From Eubacterium brachy ATCC 33089 (GTDB taxonomy: Bacteria; Bacillota; Clostridia; Peptostreptococcales; Anaerovoracaceae), in contig KI535279.1 of the NCBI GenBank assembly GCA_000488855.1, forward strand, positions 41,605-105,604: a stretch of DNA of 64,000 nt, written 5' to 3'. The translations under genes and the position numbers were made by a program. How positions within the stretch are numbered: the first letter of the stretch is position 1; each line of letters opens with the position of its first letter. Below are positions 28,102 to 37,721 of the stretch, piece by piece. A model generated the notes under the pieces. It did no database searches, was not told the origin of the DNA, and worked only from the letters and a program-made list of their open reading frames with translations.

Positions 28102-28521
28102 ATGGGTTTTCCTATAAAAAAAATAACCATAGAGAAACAAAAAATCGATAGAGAGCGATTTTTTGCAATAGGATATTGTCCGGAAATAGATCGCTATTTA
28201 CTTTGCGTTCATATTTCGTGGGTTGCAGGTTATGACCGATATTATGTCATAGATCAAGAGGATATAGCACTTTATGAAGACTCTCAAGAAGAATTTTATC
28301 AAAAATATGCGAAAGAAATCAGTGCTTACAGGACGAGCAAATTGATTGGAGCAGGAGCATTGAGGGATTATGATTTCAGGAATTTACCTGATGAAATATT
28401 GAGGAATTTGAACAAATATCCGCCATTTGAAGGATATTGTTATAAAGATGAAATACTCTATGCCAATATAAAAATAGATGATAGTTTTTTTACTGTTCCA
28501 CCGATATATGATGAAAAGTAA
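28102..28521 (+). CDS. Uncharacterised small protein upstream of a macrodomain gene
   Basis: 139-aa soluble protein (MGFPIKKITIEKQKIDRERF, VHISWVAGYDRYYVIDQED, DYDFRNLPDEILRNLNKYPP). Family not recognised. ATG 28102 follows GAGAGGAG. It ends 16 bp before the macrodomain gene and is probably co-transcribed with it. It could be an immunity-type protein or a functional partner of the macrodomain enzyme; the sequence does not decide. Confidence 0.55.
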   Translation: MGFPIKKITIEKQKIDRERFFAIGYCPEIDRYLLCVHISWVAGYDRYYVIDQEDIALYEDSQEEFYQKYAKEISAYRTSKLIGAGALRDYDFRNLPDEILRNLNKYPPFEGYCYKDEILYANIKIDDSFFTVPPIYDEK

Positions 28522-28537
28522 ATAGGAGGCGAACATT

Positions 28538-29551
28538 ATGCCATTAAAAATTGTAAGAAATGATATCACAAAAATTAGCGTTGATGCCATCGTCAATGCT
28601 GCAAACACTTCTCTCTTGGGCGGTGGTGGTGTAGATGGCTGTATTCATCGTGCTGCCGGTCCGGAGCTGCTTGAAGAATGTAAGGCACTTCGTGGCTGTG
28701 AAACGGGAAGTGCAAAAATCACAAAGGGATATCGACTTCCTTGCAAATATGTCATTCATGCCGTCGGTCCGAGGTGGCGAGACGGAAACCATCATGAAAA
28801 GGAGCTTTTAGAATCCTGCTACCGGATATCGCTAAATCTGGCAAAGAAATATGGCTGTGAATCAATCGCGTTCCCACTGATTTCTTCCGGCATTTACGGA
28901 TATCCCAAAGATCGAGCGCTGAAAGTTGCAGTGGATACCATTGGGACCTTTCTGTTAGAAAACGAGATGATGGTTTACATCGTAATCTTTGACCGGCATG
29001 TATATCGAATCGGTGAAAAGGTATTTGCAGATATAACTGCTTACATAGATGATCGCTATGCGGAAGAACGTATCAATCACCAAACGGAGAGAGATTGTGT
29101 AGCGGAAGTATCTGAAGCTGATTACTTTGGAAAAGTTCAGGTATCAATACCTAAGGAGACAATGAGCAAATCTGTCATGAGCAAGTCCCTGGAAGAAGCA
29201 TTGAGTCACATTGATGAGAGTTTTTCGGAAATGTTGATGCGGAAGATAGACGAATGTGGCATGACTGACTCACAGTGTTACAAAAAAGCTAACATCGATC
29301 GCAAACTCTTCTCCAAGATTCGATCGAATAAATTCTACAAGCCATCTAAGCCGACAGTGCTGGCATTTGCGCTGGCTCTGGAATTGTCTATTGAGGAAAT
29401 GCGAGACATGCTTGACAAAGCAGGCTTTACATTATCTCATTCGAGCAAATTTGATATCATTGTTGAATATTTTGTTGAACACGGTAATCACAATGTTTAT
29501 GAGATTAATGAAGCACTGTTTGCATTTGACCAGAGCTTGATTGGAGCTTGA
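28538..29551 (+). CDS. Macrodomain protein with C-terminal helical HTH-like domain
   Basis: 337 aa. Residues 1-165 are a macrodomain ([49 protein letters not shown]) of the type that hydrolyses O-acetyl-ADP-ribose or removes ADP-ribose from macromolecules. All the ribose-binding loops look intact (NAAN, GGGGVDG, SSGIYG). Residues about 225-337 are a helical domain ([38 protein letters not shown]) resembling XRE-type HTH. A terminator follows. Higher GC than its neighbours hints at transfer. It may counter ADP-ribosylating toxins or regulate by ADP-ribose binding. Confidence 0.85.
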   Translation: MPLKIVRNDITKISVDAIVNAANTSLLGGGGVDGCIHRAAGPELLEECKALRGCETGSAKITKGYRLPCKYVIHAVGPRWRDGNHHEKELLESCYRISLNLAKKYGCESIAFPLISSGIYGYPKDRALKVAVDTIGTFLLENEMMVYIVIFDRHVYRIGEKVFADITAYIDDRYAEERINHQTERDCVAEVSEADYFGKVQVSIPKETMSKSVMSKSLEEALSHIDESFSEMLMRKIDECGMTDSQCYKKANIDRKLFSKIRSNKFYKPSKPTVLAFALALELSIEEMRDMLDKAGFTLSHSSKFDIIVEYFVEHGNHNVYEINEALFAFDQSLIGA

Positions 29552-29606
29552 GGAAAATTAAATGTCGCTTTCAGTGCGACCGCTCTCAGAGAAAAAAGGA
29601 TATACT

Positions 29607-29648
29607 ATAGCTGCAAGGTACAAAATCGAGCAGCTATATTTTTTTAGG
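29607..29648 (+). terminator. Rho-independent terminator
   Basis: ATAGCTGC pairs with GCAGCTAT, followed by a run of T. Confidence 0.75.
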
Positions 29649-29693
29649 GGAGAGAAAACATATTAAAAGGCAGTTAATTGCAAAGGAGTGAAT

Positions 29694-30551
29694 ATGATAA
29701 ATAAACTAAAGAAATCTACTTTATGGAAATGTATTACATGGATATCCATAATATTGCCTGTTGTTCAGGTGATTTTTCTGTGGGTCAATAAAGGCGGTAA
29801 TTATTCATATGCCAGAGATGCAGAAGTATTTTATGGAATACCGAGGTTTTATTTTTCTGAGGGAAATCAAGAGAACATTGTTATTAAGTTAATATATGTT
29901 TCAATAGTAGGATTAATATTATGTTCCCCAATTTTAATAAGACGGTTTGAAAAAGGTAAAGTTAACATGATTCCCAGTATTATATACTCGATTCTGATAG
30001 TTTTTATGAATTTTATGGTGATATCAGCATTTTGTGATAAGTATCTCGATAATAGATTGAAAATAATAGAATTCGGCTGGATCCCACTTATAATTTGCAT
30101 TGCAATAAGTATAGCATCGTTTATTATGTACGTATATATGTTTAGAGCAGAGTTTTACTTTGGAAATGATAGAAAAGAAAATGAAACAGTAGAGAACAAT
30201 TTAGCAGGAAAAAACAGAAAAACATCGAATGTGTATAGATTATTTGTTTTTCTGAGCGGCGCAATTATTTTTATGTATTTGCTTTTGATGGGAGTAACAA
30301 CAGGGAGTGACCCTAGCAATATTAGGAAGTATGAAATTATTAAGATAAATGATTCAAAATATAGAGTTGTTTTGACCTATCATAAGGAACTGGCTGTAAC
30401 AATGGATTGTAAAATAGAAAATGTGAAGAATACAAATAGAGGTAATTATGAAAAGCGACTTAAATTCAATAAGGGGCACTATAAGCTGGACTCCATAAAA
30501 GGAAAAGATATAATCTATGATAAATTTGATATTGTTACTGGAGATTATTAA
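29694..30551 (+). CDS. Membrane protein of unknown function
   Basis: 285 aa with about five hydrophobic segments: CITWISIILPVVQVIFLWV, VIKLIYVSIVGLILCSPILI, IIYSILIVFMNFMVISAF, PLIICIAISIASFIMYVYMF and LFVFLSGAIIFMYLLLMG. The C-terminal ~80 residues are polar and rich in Lys and Asn, probably outside. No family recognised. The ATG at 29694 follows AGGAG. It has its own terminator-bounded unit. Confidence 0.6.
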   Translation: MINKLKKSTLWKCITWISIILPVVQVIFLWVNKGGNYSYARDAEVFYGIPRFYFSEGNQENIVIKLIYVSIVGLILCSPILIRRFEKGKVNMIPSIIYSILIVFMNFMVISAFCDKYLDNRLKIIEFGWIPLIICIAISIASFIMYVYMFRAEFYFGNDRKENETVENNLAGKNRKTSNVYRLFVFLSGAIIFMYLLLMGVTTGSDPSNIRKYEIIKINDSKYRVVLTYHKELAVTMDCKIENVKNTNRGNYEKRLKFNKGHYKLDSIKGKDIIYDKFDIVTGDY

Positions 30552-30928
30552 AGTGAAGATTATCAAGGAAACTGTTAGTAAATAAGTTGGTCAAAAAGAA
30601 AGGTTTATCAAGATGAGATACAGTACCATAGAACAAGTTAAAAAAAATGCCAATTTATTAAACTAAGAATTACATACCGATAATTATATGTGATGAAAAA
30701 GCAAAAATAGAATATGCTGTACATTTCCTATCTATAAAATACAAAATAATGAGAATGATATATTTGAGTTTGCTCATATGATATAATATAAAAGTCAGTG
30801 TGTGGATTCAGAGGAAAATGTTGGAGTAGCTGGCAGAAGAGACCGTATTATCAAAGCAGACGTCATGTGAGTTTGATATTTCTGACATCAACATTTAAGT
30901 TATTAAATTATTGTTTGGAGAAAATAAG
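30552..30928. other. Intergenic region with possible gene debris
   Basis: A start-like MRYSTIEQVKKNANLLN near 30613 stops at once. The rest has many stops in every frame. No intact gene or clear signal. Confidence 0.4.
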
Positions 30929-31381
30929 ATGAGAGTTGAAATATTTCCCCTTGAGAAAATACAAATTGACGACAAGGAAATTATATTTGGAATGAATTCA
31001 GAACAGGTACAAGAACTGATTGGGATACCGGATAGAATCTTCGAGCAATACGGCTCAAAATCTTATAGGCATTATTATTTTAATAGCGAATTGGGATTGG
31101 ATTTTGATGAAAATGGTTTCCTTGAGTTCATTGAGTTCCTCGCCGGAAACGATGGTTCTCTTAAACCATATCTTTATGGGTTATCAGCGTTTGAAATAGA
31201 TGCTGACAAATTGATTGAAATAATTACTGAGCATGACGATGAGATCGATGATAGTGAAGCAAATTGCTGTTATTCTTTTTTTAATATAAGTATAGGTCTT
31301 TGGCGTAAAAATGATAAAAGCAAACACTGGGATACAATTGGCATTGGAACGAAGGATTATTATAGGTATGATGTGATATAG
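30929..31381 (+). CDS. Uncharacterised acidic protein, immunity-like
   Basis: 150-aa soluble acidic protein (RVEIFPLEKIQIDDKEIIFG, MNSEQVQELIGIPDRIFEQY, NSELGLDFDENGFLEFIEFL). The N-terminal 60 residues resemble an SmpA/OmlA-like 'GMNSEQVQELIGIPD' turn, but there is no lipoprotein signal. ATG 30929 follows GGAG. The role is unknown; small acidic cytosolic proteins in such arrays are often inhibitors of toxins. Confidence 0.55.
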   Translation: MRVEIFPLEKIQIDDKEIIFGMNSEQVQELIGIPDRIFEQYGSKSYRHYYFNSELGLDFDENGFLEFIEFLAGNDGSLKPYLYGLSAFEIDADKLIEIITEHDDEIDDSEANCCYSFFNISIGLWRKNDKSKHWDTIGIGTKDYYRYDVI

Positions 31382-31519
31382 ATTGATAAATTACATGTGA
31401 TAAATAGTATTCAGATGCTTCAATTCTTGGGATATGCATCCGGCGTATCGGCGAAGCATGGAACTGATAGTTTAGCTGAAATATTGGAGTGAATACACAA
31501 GATATAAGGAGGGATTGAT

Positions 31520-33013
31520 ATGATAGCAAAAGCGGGAGATGTGTACTGCGTCTATAATAAATACTTAAAGAAATATACCGCATGTCAAATAACAAAGATA
31601 GAAGAAGATGATAAGGAGTCCAAGGCGGTAATTCTTTCGTTGGATTGGATGGGAGATCAGCCTCTGAAAGAGGAGGAATTATCTTCCATAAAACCGCTTT
31701 ATAAGGACTTTATGTACTGGAACCGAGGGATACATCTATCGAATGTCGATGTGAATGTACCGACAAACTATACTTTCGTTGGAAATGTTACTCCCTTAAC
31801 GGATGAGAGTACAAATTCATATGCAACATGGGGAAACGGTTATGAGGTCTACAGACAGCTTAAATGGCAGGAAATACCGAAAGAACAGAGAGATGCATTT
31901 AAGGAAGCGGATAAGAGCGAAGAAAAAGTCATCTTTGCAGGAGAGGGGTGTGGCATTTCCAAGCACCGTTTAAATGATGAGTGGAAACCTTTTGAAGATG
32001 CGATGGAATTAAAGGTTTTTCCTTGCTTGTCTCATCTAACATTAAACAAATGGCACAAAAATTTATACGAGTATTTACAATCAACTCCTTTTATTGATGA
32101 ACTGGTTCTTGAAAACCATAAACAAACAAAACTGGATTTCTCAAAAACATCAGTGAGTATGCTTTCTGTTGATATGACAGGGGTAGAAGAACTTATCTTA
32201 AATGACGGTTTGGAGCAGCTTATTTTATTGGGAGAAGTAAGGAAAGATTGCAACATACAGGCGAATGGAAATGAAGAGACCTTGCTGTTACATTGTGATA
32301 AAGTGATTCCTAAGTTAAAAGGCTTGGAAGCTTTAGGGAAATTACATGTTATCAATATAACAGAGCTTGATATTGAGGAGATTTTGAACGCGTATCCAAA
32401 ACTTACAGAGTTAAGATTGTGGGGAAAACCGGGAAATCTTGTTCATTTTGATAAGTTGCCGGAGTTTCAGCAGTTGGAAGTTTTTACAACAATGGACTTG
32501 TTCGGTTTTACTGCAGAGGATATTCCAAACCCGGACAGGCTTCCGAATTTGTATATGTTTTGGATGGACAGCTTGCCTGAGGATGCTGCAAAAATGACGA
32601 AGAAACTCTATAAAAAGCGAAAAGAAGAAGGACTTAATCTTTGGATTAGAAAGCCGAGAAAACCGGAATGGCTTGCTCAGAACCTGGACAATCCGTTTCG
32701 TTCGTGGGACGGACAGGAAAATATTACACCTGCCAATGCCAAGAAAGCTGCTACTTTGTATAGAAAAACAAGAGCGGGAATCGTCAAGATTGCAGAAGGT
32801 TCCGATAAAGACGCTATGACAAGTGCCGAAACTTTGGTAAGAGAGTATACCGAGGGATTCAATAAGATGGATAAGCGAAACTGTTTTATCTATACCGTTG
32901 AGCGAGAGGATATTTATACCGCGCTTGATGAAATGTTAGACCTACTACCGGAAGACCTGAAAGTCGATAAAGAGCAATTGTTGAACTTATTTGATGAATT
33001 AAAGAATTTTTAG
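31520..33013 (+). CDS. Leucine-rich-repeat-like protein ('gliding motility' family in relatives)
   Basis: 497 aa. The N-terminal ~140 residues form a conserved domain (MIAKAGDVYCVYNKYLKKYT, LTDESTNSYATWGNGYEVY). The middle has irregular leucine-rich turns (TGVEELILNDGLEQLILLGE, YPKLTELRLWGKPGNL). The C-terminus carries NPFRSWDGQENITPANAKKA and YTEGFNKMDKR. I recall close relatives deposited as 'gliding motility protein', a name not backed by any motility genes here. It starts behind GGAGGG. It is likely a cytosolic interaction protein; in this setting it could be part of the immunity-gene array. Confidence 0.5.
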   Translation: MIAKAGDVYCVYNKYLKKYTACQITKIEEDDKESKAVILSLDWMGDQPLKEEELSSIKPLYKDFMYWNRGIHLSNVDVNVPTNYTFVGNVTPLTDESTNSYATWGNGYEVYRQLKWQEIPKEQRDAFKEADKSEEKVIFAGEGCGISKHRLNDEWKPFEDAMELKVFPCLSHLTLNKWHKNLYEYLQSTPFIDELVLENHKQTKLDFSKTSVSMLSVDMTGVEELILNDGLEQLILLGEVRKDCNIQANGNEETLLLHCDKVIPKLKGLEALGKLHVINITELDIEEILNAYPKLTELRLWGKPGNLVHFDKLPEFQQLEVFTTMDLFGFTAEDIPNPDRLPNLYMFWMDSLPEDAAKMTKKLYKKRKEEGLNLWIRKPRKPEWLAQNLDNPFRSWDGQENITPANAKKAATLYRKTRAGIVKIAEGSDKDAMTSAETLVREYTEGFNKMDKRNCFIYTVEREDIYTALDEMLDLLPEDLKVDKEQLLNLFDELKNF

Positions 33014-33063
33014 AAGTGATCTGAAACAGGTGGCATTATAGAATTCATTGAGGAGTATTTTAT

Positions 33064-33867
33064 ATGATTCACATTGGAAATTATAGAAGAAATAATAAAA
33101 ATTGTTTTGTTGAAGAGACTGAAAAATATAATGCGAAAAATGAGCCTAATTTAGCTAAAGGAGATAATTTTATTGGATGGCATAAGTCATACAACAATAA
33201 ATTTATTTGGCTTGCACACAGAATGAATGAGGCATGTATTCGTATCACAGTTTCAGATGAAGACGGAAAATCCTCTCATATAGAATTGAAAGATGACTTT
33301 CGGCATTCAGACGTATCATTTGTGAATTTACCCGATGAAAATATGGTAATTGTCTCATTGACAGCAGGACAAGACGGATCTCAGGACTTTTGCATCGCAT
33401 TTATTCAAAATAAATTGAGAATAGTACATAAATTTCCTCAAAATCTGACCTATATTTTTACTTTCAACAAATCTGCCTTGGCAGTGGATTTTTACACAGC
33501 TGATTTTTATAAAATATCCAGTAATGATTTCCAAATAGAGTCGATAAAAACGTATTCGATATTTGAAAATGATGTTTTGTCAAATGTGTGGATGATCAAT
33601 GGTTCATTTGGGATATTTTGTACTACTGAAGGGAAGTGGTACGTATTCAGCTTGAAGACACTGGAGTTGATTGATGAATTAGCAATAGAAGGCATATCTA
33701 ACTACAGTGATTGTTGCGGTATAAATACTCTGTATCAGACAAGAGATGAATTGGTGTTCAGACATTATGAGCTGGAAGGCGGAGAAGCAGCTGTTGATTG
33801 GATTAGCGTTGATAAAATGTATCTGAATAAAATTATCAGAGATAAATTAGCGAAAAATAATGAATAA
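33064..33867 (+). CDS. Uncharacterised beta-rich protein
   Basis: 267 aa, dominated by short beta-strand segments punctuated by W, F and D (NKFIWLAHRMNEACIRITVS, MVIVSLTAGQDGSQDFCIAF, GSFGIFCTTEGKWYVFSLKT), suggestive of a small beta-propeller. No signal peptide or membrane segment. It begins 50 bp after the LRR-like gene and is probably in the same operon. Family not recognised. Confidence 0.5.
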   Translation: MIHIGNYRRNNKNCFVEETEKYNAKNEPNLAKGDNFIGWHKSYNNKFIWLAHRMNEACIRITVSDEDGKSSHIELKDDFRHSDVSFVNLPDENMVIVSLTAGQDGSQDFCIAFIQNKLRIVHKFPQNLTYIFTFNKSALAVDFYTADFYKISSNDFQIESIKTYSIFENDVLSNVWMINGSFGIFCTTEGKWYVFSLKTLELIDELAIEGISNYSDCCGINTLYQTRDELVFRHYELEGGEAAVDWISVDKMYLNKIIRDKLAKNNE

Positions 33868-33992
33868 ATAACTTAACGAATAGCTGTCAAAGATCATTGA
33901 AAGCATTGAGCTGTATTGTCTGAAGATGGAATCGAGTCAGAATAAGAATATTTTCCATGCAATATTATGGAAATATTGTATAGGGGTGGTTA

Positions 33993-34026
33993 ACCGTGTG
34001 GGTTTTGTCACAAATGTTTGAAAACT
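33993..34026 (+). mobile_element. Solo remnant of an IS right end
   Basis: The core TCACAAATGTTTGA with its left flank closely matches the right terminal repeat of the insertion sequence at 62981-63957 (63928-63957). No transposase is nearby, so this is a leftover end or an imprecise excision scar. Confidence 0.5.
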
Positions 34027-34083
34027 TCAGAAATTTAAAATGTTTTTTTTGAGCATACGCCTACACAACAGGATAAATTTAGT

Positions 34084-34194
34084 GTATACTTAAGGAAGTA
34101 TACTTAATCAATCCGGCTCCTCGTAGCCGGAGATAAGAAATTGCTCCTTTATTTGGATATCACATAGATGCCGAAGGGGAGCAATTTCTTTTTT
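34084..34194 (+). ncRNA. Candidate small RNA with dnd-promoter-like control motif
   Basis: Two copies of GTATACTTAA (34084-34093 and 34098-34107), each containing a TATACT that could be a -10 element, are followed by a hairpin TCCGGCT/AGCCGGA (34112-34131). A strong terminator has a 13-bp stem starting at 34135 and ending at 34190, then a T run. No open frame lies between. The GTATACTTAAG motif is also the arm of the 34-bp palindrome at the dndB promoter. No convincing -35 is visible. Confidence 0.4.
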
Positions 34195-34808
34195 ATTTAG
34201 GATATGCAATAAAATGATTTTTGGTCCATTGCGAATATTATGAAGAAACGGTTCTTTTGTCATAGTGGGCAAAATATAAAGTCGAATAGAAAGTCCAAGA
34301 AAATACGTGATTGCCTATGAATGAGAACGGAATAATAAAGTGATAAGCCACAGATTTCTAGTCAATGCGAAAATGCATTTAACAGCGGAGTTGATCGCGA
34401 CGACATATAAGTGATATATGTTGAGCTAAATATGGATGTGAGAGAAGATGTAAAACATCATCTCTGCACAACATCAAAGACTTAGGATAGGGGAACGGAG
34501 ATGATTTTGAGTTTCGACTATCTGAAGATTTAGCAAATATTTTTACAGCTTACTTAATTATTTTAGGTTTTTATAACCGAATTTAAGTGTGCTGTAATTT
34601 TTTAGGCAATCAAAAGATCATAAATTGCTCTCGATATGTTAAATTGACAAGAAATTATATAAAATACAAATTTAAATTGAGATAAATTAGAAAAATATGC
34701 AAAAAATATGGTATCATTAAATAAATGTATAATATTTCCAAATGATAGAAAATAGAATTTAGCAAAGAGAGAATGGACAGAAATTATTTTAAAAGGGAGG
34801 TAAAGCGA

Positions 34809-37721
34809 GTGTTTCACAAGAAAATTTATGATAAACTTAGATCTTTTTTTGAAAAATCCGATAAAATTAAGTCTGAGTTGAAAAACCATAGAGTAGAGGA
34901 AATCGATAAAAAAGAGTCCGGTGAAAATTCCTTCTCGCAAAATACCTTAACCAAAAGCGGTATAAATGGGGACGAAATAGGTGAATGCGAACAAGATCAT
35001 AATGAAAACCGCAGAGAATATGGCAAAGAAGAAATTCGAGCCAACTTCAAGGATAAAAAGCAGGAAATCAAATTGACCGGCTGCGATGAAGAGGATTATA
35101 AAATTGAAGAGGTATATTTTGAAAATAAATTCAATCGATTTTTGGAGTATTGTCAACAAGAGTCAATTACATATATGTCGCAGCTTCGAGGATTTGATTT
35201 TTTTAAGCTGCTGAATGTTAAAGGGATAGGAAAAGGAAAATTCGAAGATATAAGAGCCGTATATGAAACGTATTTAATCAGCAAAACGGACGACGAGACG
35301 CTGGGAAATGGGCAAAAAAAATATGAAACTGCGAAATCTGAACACCATGAGAATTTGAACGGATTGATGTTTAAGAATGTGAATGACGAACTTGCTGAAA
35401 TGGATATCAGCCTATTATCAGGTCTTGGGATAAGGCGGAAGATGATTAACAGGTTTATGGAAAACGGATATGTACAAATAGGCGATTTGAAAAATATTTT
35501 CGAATTTGAAGTTAGTAGAATTACGGAAAATAGAAAGCTGAAAGAGTTTAGAAACATTGAAAAAACACTGAGCAAAAATTTTGTGACGATTTTTGCAGAT
35601 GCTCTTGAAAACTTCACAAATGAAAGAGATTTCGCAATTTTTCAAAAAAGAATGGATGGAAAAACTCTGCAGGAGCTGGGAAAAGAGTATCAATTGACCA
35701 GGGAACGCATAAGGCAGAAAATTAAAAATTTAGCGTCGAAAATAGATGTGTTTATGATACATGTATTAAAACTGGTCGTAGATGATGAGAGTTATGTTAT
35801 CGATCCCCTGTTGAATGTGAGCACAGACTGCATCCAGGAGAAAAAGTTGACGAATCTGTACGAAAATGAACATTACGGAAAAATTCTCGTTCAGTGGTGC
35901 AAGATGAACAATGATTTTGTGTATCTGGACTTTGCGAAAGTGTTTGTTAGAAGCCGAATGTCAAGAGATGGAATTGAAGAGGAACTCCTGAATATAGCTG
36001 AGAGTTTTATCGGAGAAGGAATGGAGTGGAGCAAAAAAATAGATGAACTCAAATCGGTGATGGAAGAAAACGGATACGGATATATGGATGAATCTTCAAT
36101 TGAAACTTTCCTGATACAACGGGGCTACAAGAAATATAAAGACTTTTTAGCGAAGGGAAAGCAGTCGTATGGATATTTATGCAGTAAAGTAATTGCGGAA
36201 AAATTCCCGGAAGGCATCAGAATATACAATAAAAATGATTTGGATAAGCTCAGAGAGTACGCTAATACCGAATATGGAGATATAGGAATTCCGGACAGCA
36301 CAAGATCTTTTGGAGCGAGATTATCGGAATTTTTAGTTCTATCAGGGCGTGGAAAGGCGACTGCACAATCAAATATACGAGTTGAGGAATCGCTTTTGGA
36401 CAGCATAAGGGGCTTCATAGAAAACTACGACGGAAAAAATGTATATTATTCGGAGATTTTTACAAAATATGAGGGGGAAATTAGAGAAAAGAGCAATATT
36501 GACAATTACAACTTCCTACATGGAGTATTAAAACTGTACTTTGAGGGGCATTATGATTTCACCAACAGAGACTACCTCAGTAAACGGGGAGACTGTGAAG
36601 TACACGACAACAGTGAAAGAATCAAGGAATATATCATATCGGCAGGAAGACCCGCAAGTCGTAGAGAACTGAAAAGAAATGTGGTGGGATTTGCTTCCGA
36701 TATAGTCATATTCGGTGCAATTGAAAGGGATGCCGAGTTAATACAGTGGGATTACAATAGATATTATTCTTTATCTCTGATGGACATTTCAAAAGAAGAT
36801 AAAGATCTGTTGGAAGAGAGTGTAAGGAGCATAGCAAAAGAGAACAAGGGCTATTGCAGCGATAACTTGCTTTTCGGAGAGGTAAAGAAAACCGGAGAGG
36901 ATTTTTTGAAGAAAAACAGAATAAAGGCTGCAATTAACCTGTACTTCGTGTGCAAAAAACTTCTCGGAAACAAGTTTGACTTCAGGAGACCGCATATCCT
37001 TGAAAAGGGGCTCATCGAAAATATATCTTTTAAGACGGTAGTTCCTCATTTAATAGGAGATACAGCTATCTTGTCCCTCGGGGATTATCAAAATTTAGCA
37101 AAAAAATTGAGGTGGTCATCGGCGACGACCAGTGCGGTTTTTGCAGAGATTGAGCAAAACTATATGAGACTCAACGAAGACATGTATATGAAAAATGATA
37201 ATTTCAAAATAGGAAAGGAAGAGCTCGTACAAATTGAAACGGTGGTTAGAAGTCTAATGACAAGGGGAGAAAAACGGGAAAAAGTTGTCAGTGAATGCGG
37301 AGTTGAAAAGCGGAGTGAAGGCGGGTGTATGCAAAAAGAGAAACCGCTGGAGTATATATCTATGATAAACCTCAAAATTCCGGAGGAATTACCACAGATC
37401 GGACACCGGTGGAATGCGTTTTTGCTGAGAAAAGTAGTGGAAAGATATATACCGAGCCTCAAAATCATCGATATGAACATTGTGGATAGAAGATTTGAAA
37501 GGGGAATCATCGTAGATGAAAACAGCATTCTAAAAACCTATGATGACGTGGTCATAAGGACATTGATGAGTTTAGGATATAGGGCTGTGACAGAAGCCGA
37601 AATGCTGAAATTCCTCATAGAACACAACTTGATTTGCAGAGCTATACCAAAGGAACTTTATACAGCTGACGGATTGATATTTAAGGACGGACTGTTCAGA
37701 ATCAAAGAAGCATATATGTGA
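34809..37721 (+). CDS. Large DNA-binding protein with alpha-CTD-like and sigma region 4-like modules
   Basis: 970 aa. Two helix-hairpin-helix segments resemble the RNA polymerase alpha C-terminal domain: LLNVKGIGKGKFEDI (about 135-150) and LLSGLGIRRKMINRFMENGY (about 200-220). A sigma-70 region 4-like HTH follows (GKTLQELGKEYQLTRERIRQ, about 283-302). The remainder holds winged-helix-like repeats with the landmark YGDIGIPDSTRSFGARLSEF and LSGRGK. It is homologous along its length to the split gene at 50106-52770, which sits beside the Dnd locus. GTG 34809 follows GGGAGG; ATG 34773 is the longer alternative. It is monocistronic, with a terminator at 37878. Function unknown; DNA sensing or transcription control is inferred. 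Confidence 0.65.
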   Translation: MFHKKIYDKLRSFFEKSDKIKSELKNHRVEEIDKKESGENSFSQNTLTKSGINGDEIGECEQDHNENRREYGKEEIRANFKDKKQEIKLTGCDEEDYKIEEVYFENKFNRFLEYCQQESITYMSQLRGFDFFKLLNVKGIGKGKFEDIRAVYETYLISKTDDETLGNGQKKYETAKSEHHENLNGLMFKNVNDELAEMDISLLSGLGIRRKMINRFMENGYVQIGDLKNIFEFEVSRITENRKLKEFRNIEKTLSKNFVTIFADALENFTNERDFAIFQKRMDGKTLQELGKEYQLTRERIRQKIKNLASKIDVFMIHVLKLVVDDESYVIDPLLNVSTDCIQEKKLTNLYENEHYGKILVQWCKMNNDFVYLDFAKVFVRSRMSRDGIEEELLNIAESFIGEGMEWSKKIDELKSVMEENGYGYMDESSIETFLIQRGYKKYKDFLAKGKQSYGYLCSKVIAEKFPEGIRIYNKNDLDKLREYANTEYGDIGIPDSTRSFGARLSEFLVLSGRGKATAQSNIRVEESLLDSIRGFIENYDGKNVYYSEIFTKYEGEIREKSNIDNYNFLHGVLKLYFEGHYDFTNRDYLSKRGDCEVHDNSERIKEYIISAGRPASRRELKRNVVGFASDIVIFGAIERDAELIQWDYNRYYSLSLMDISKEDKDLLEESVRSIAKENKGYCSDNLLFGEVKKTGEDFLKKNRIKAAINLYFVCKKLLGNKFDFRRPHILEKGLIENISFKTVVPHLIGDTAILSLGDYQNLAKKLRWSSATTSAVFAEIEQNYMRLNEDMYMKNDNFKIGKEELVQIETVVRSLMTRGEKREKVVSECGVEKRSEGGCMQKEKPLEYISMINLKIPEELPQIGHRWNAFLLRKVVERYIPSLKIIDMNIVDRRFERGIIVDENSILKTYDDVVIRTLMSLGYRAVTEAEMLKFLIEHNLICRAIPKELYTADGLIFKDGLFRIKEAYM

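Larger units (their letters stand above)
33868..34808. other. Long intergenic region with IS-end relic and candidate small RNA
   Basis: About 940 bases without a protein gene. It contains a partial insertion-sequence end (33993-34026) and a promoter-hairpin-terminator unit (34084-34194). Beyond that, from 34200 to 34730, there is degraded-looking sequence with stops in all frames. TATAAT at 34728-34733 may serve the gene at 34809. Confidence 0.5.
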
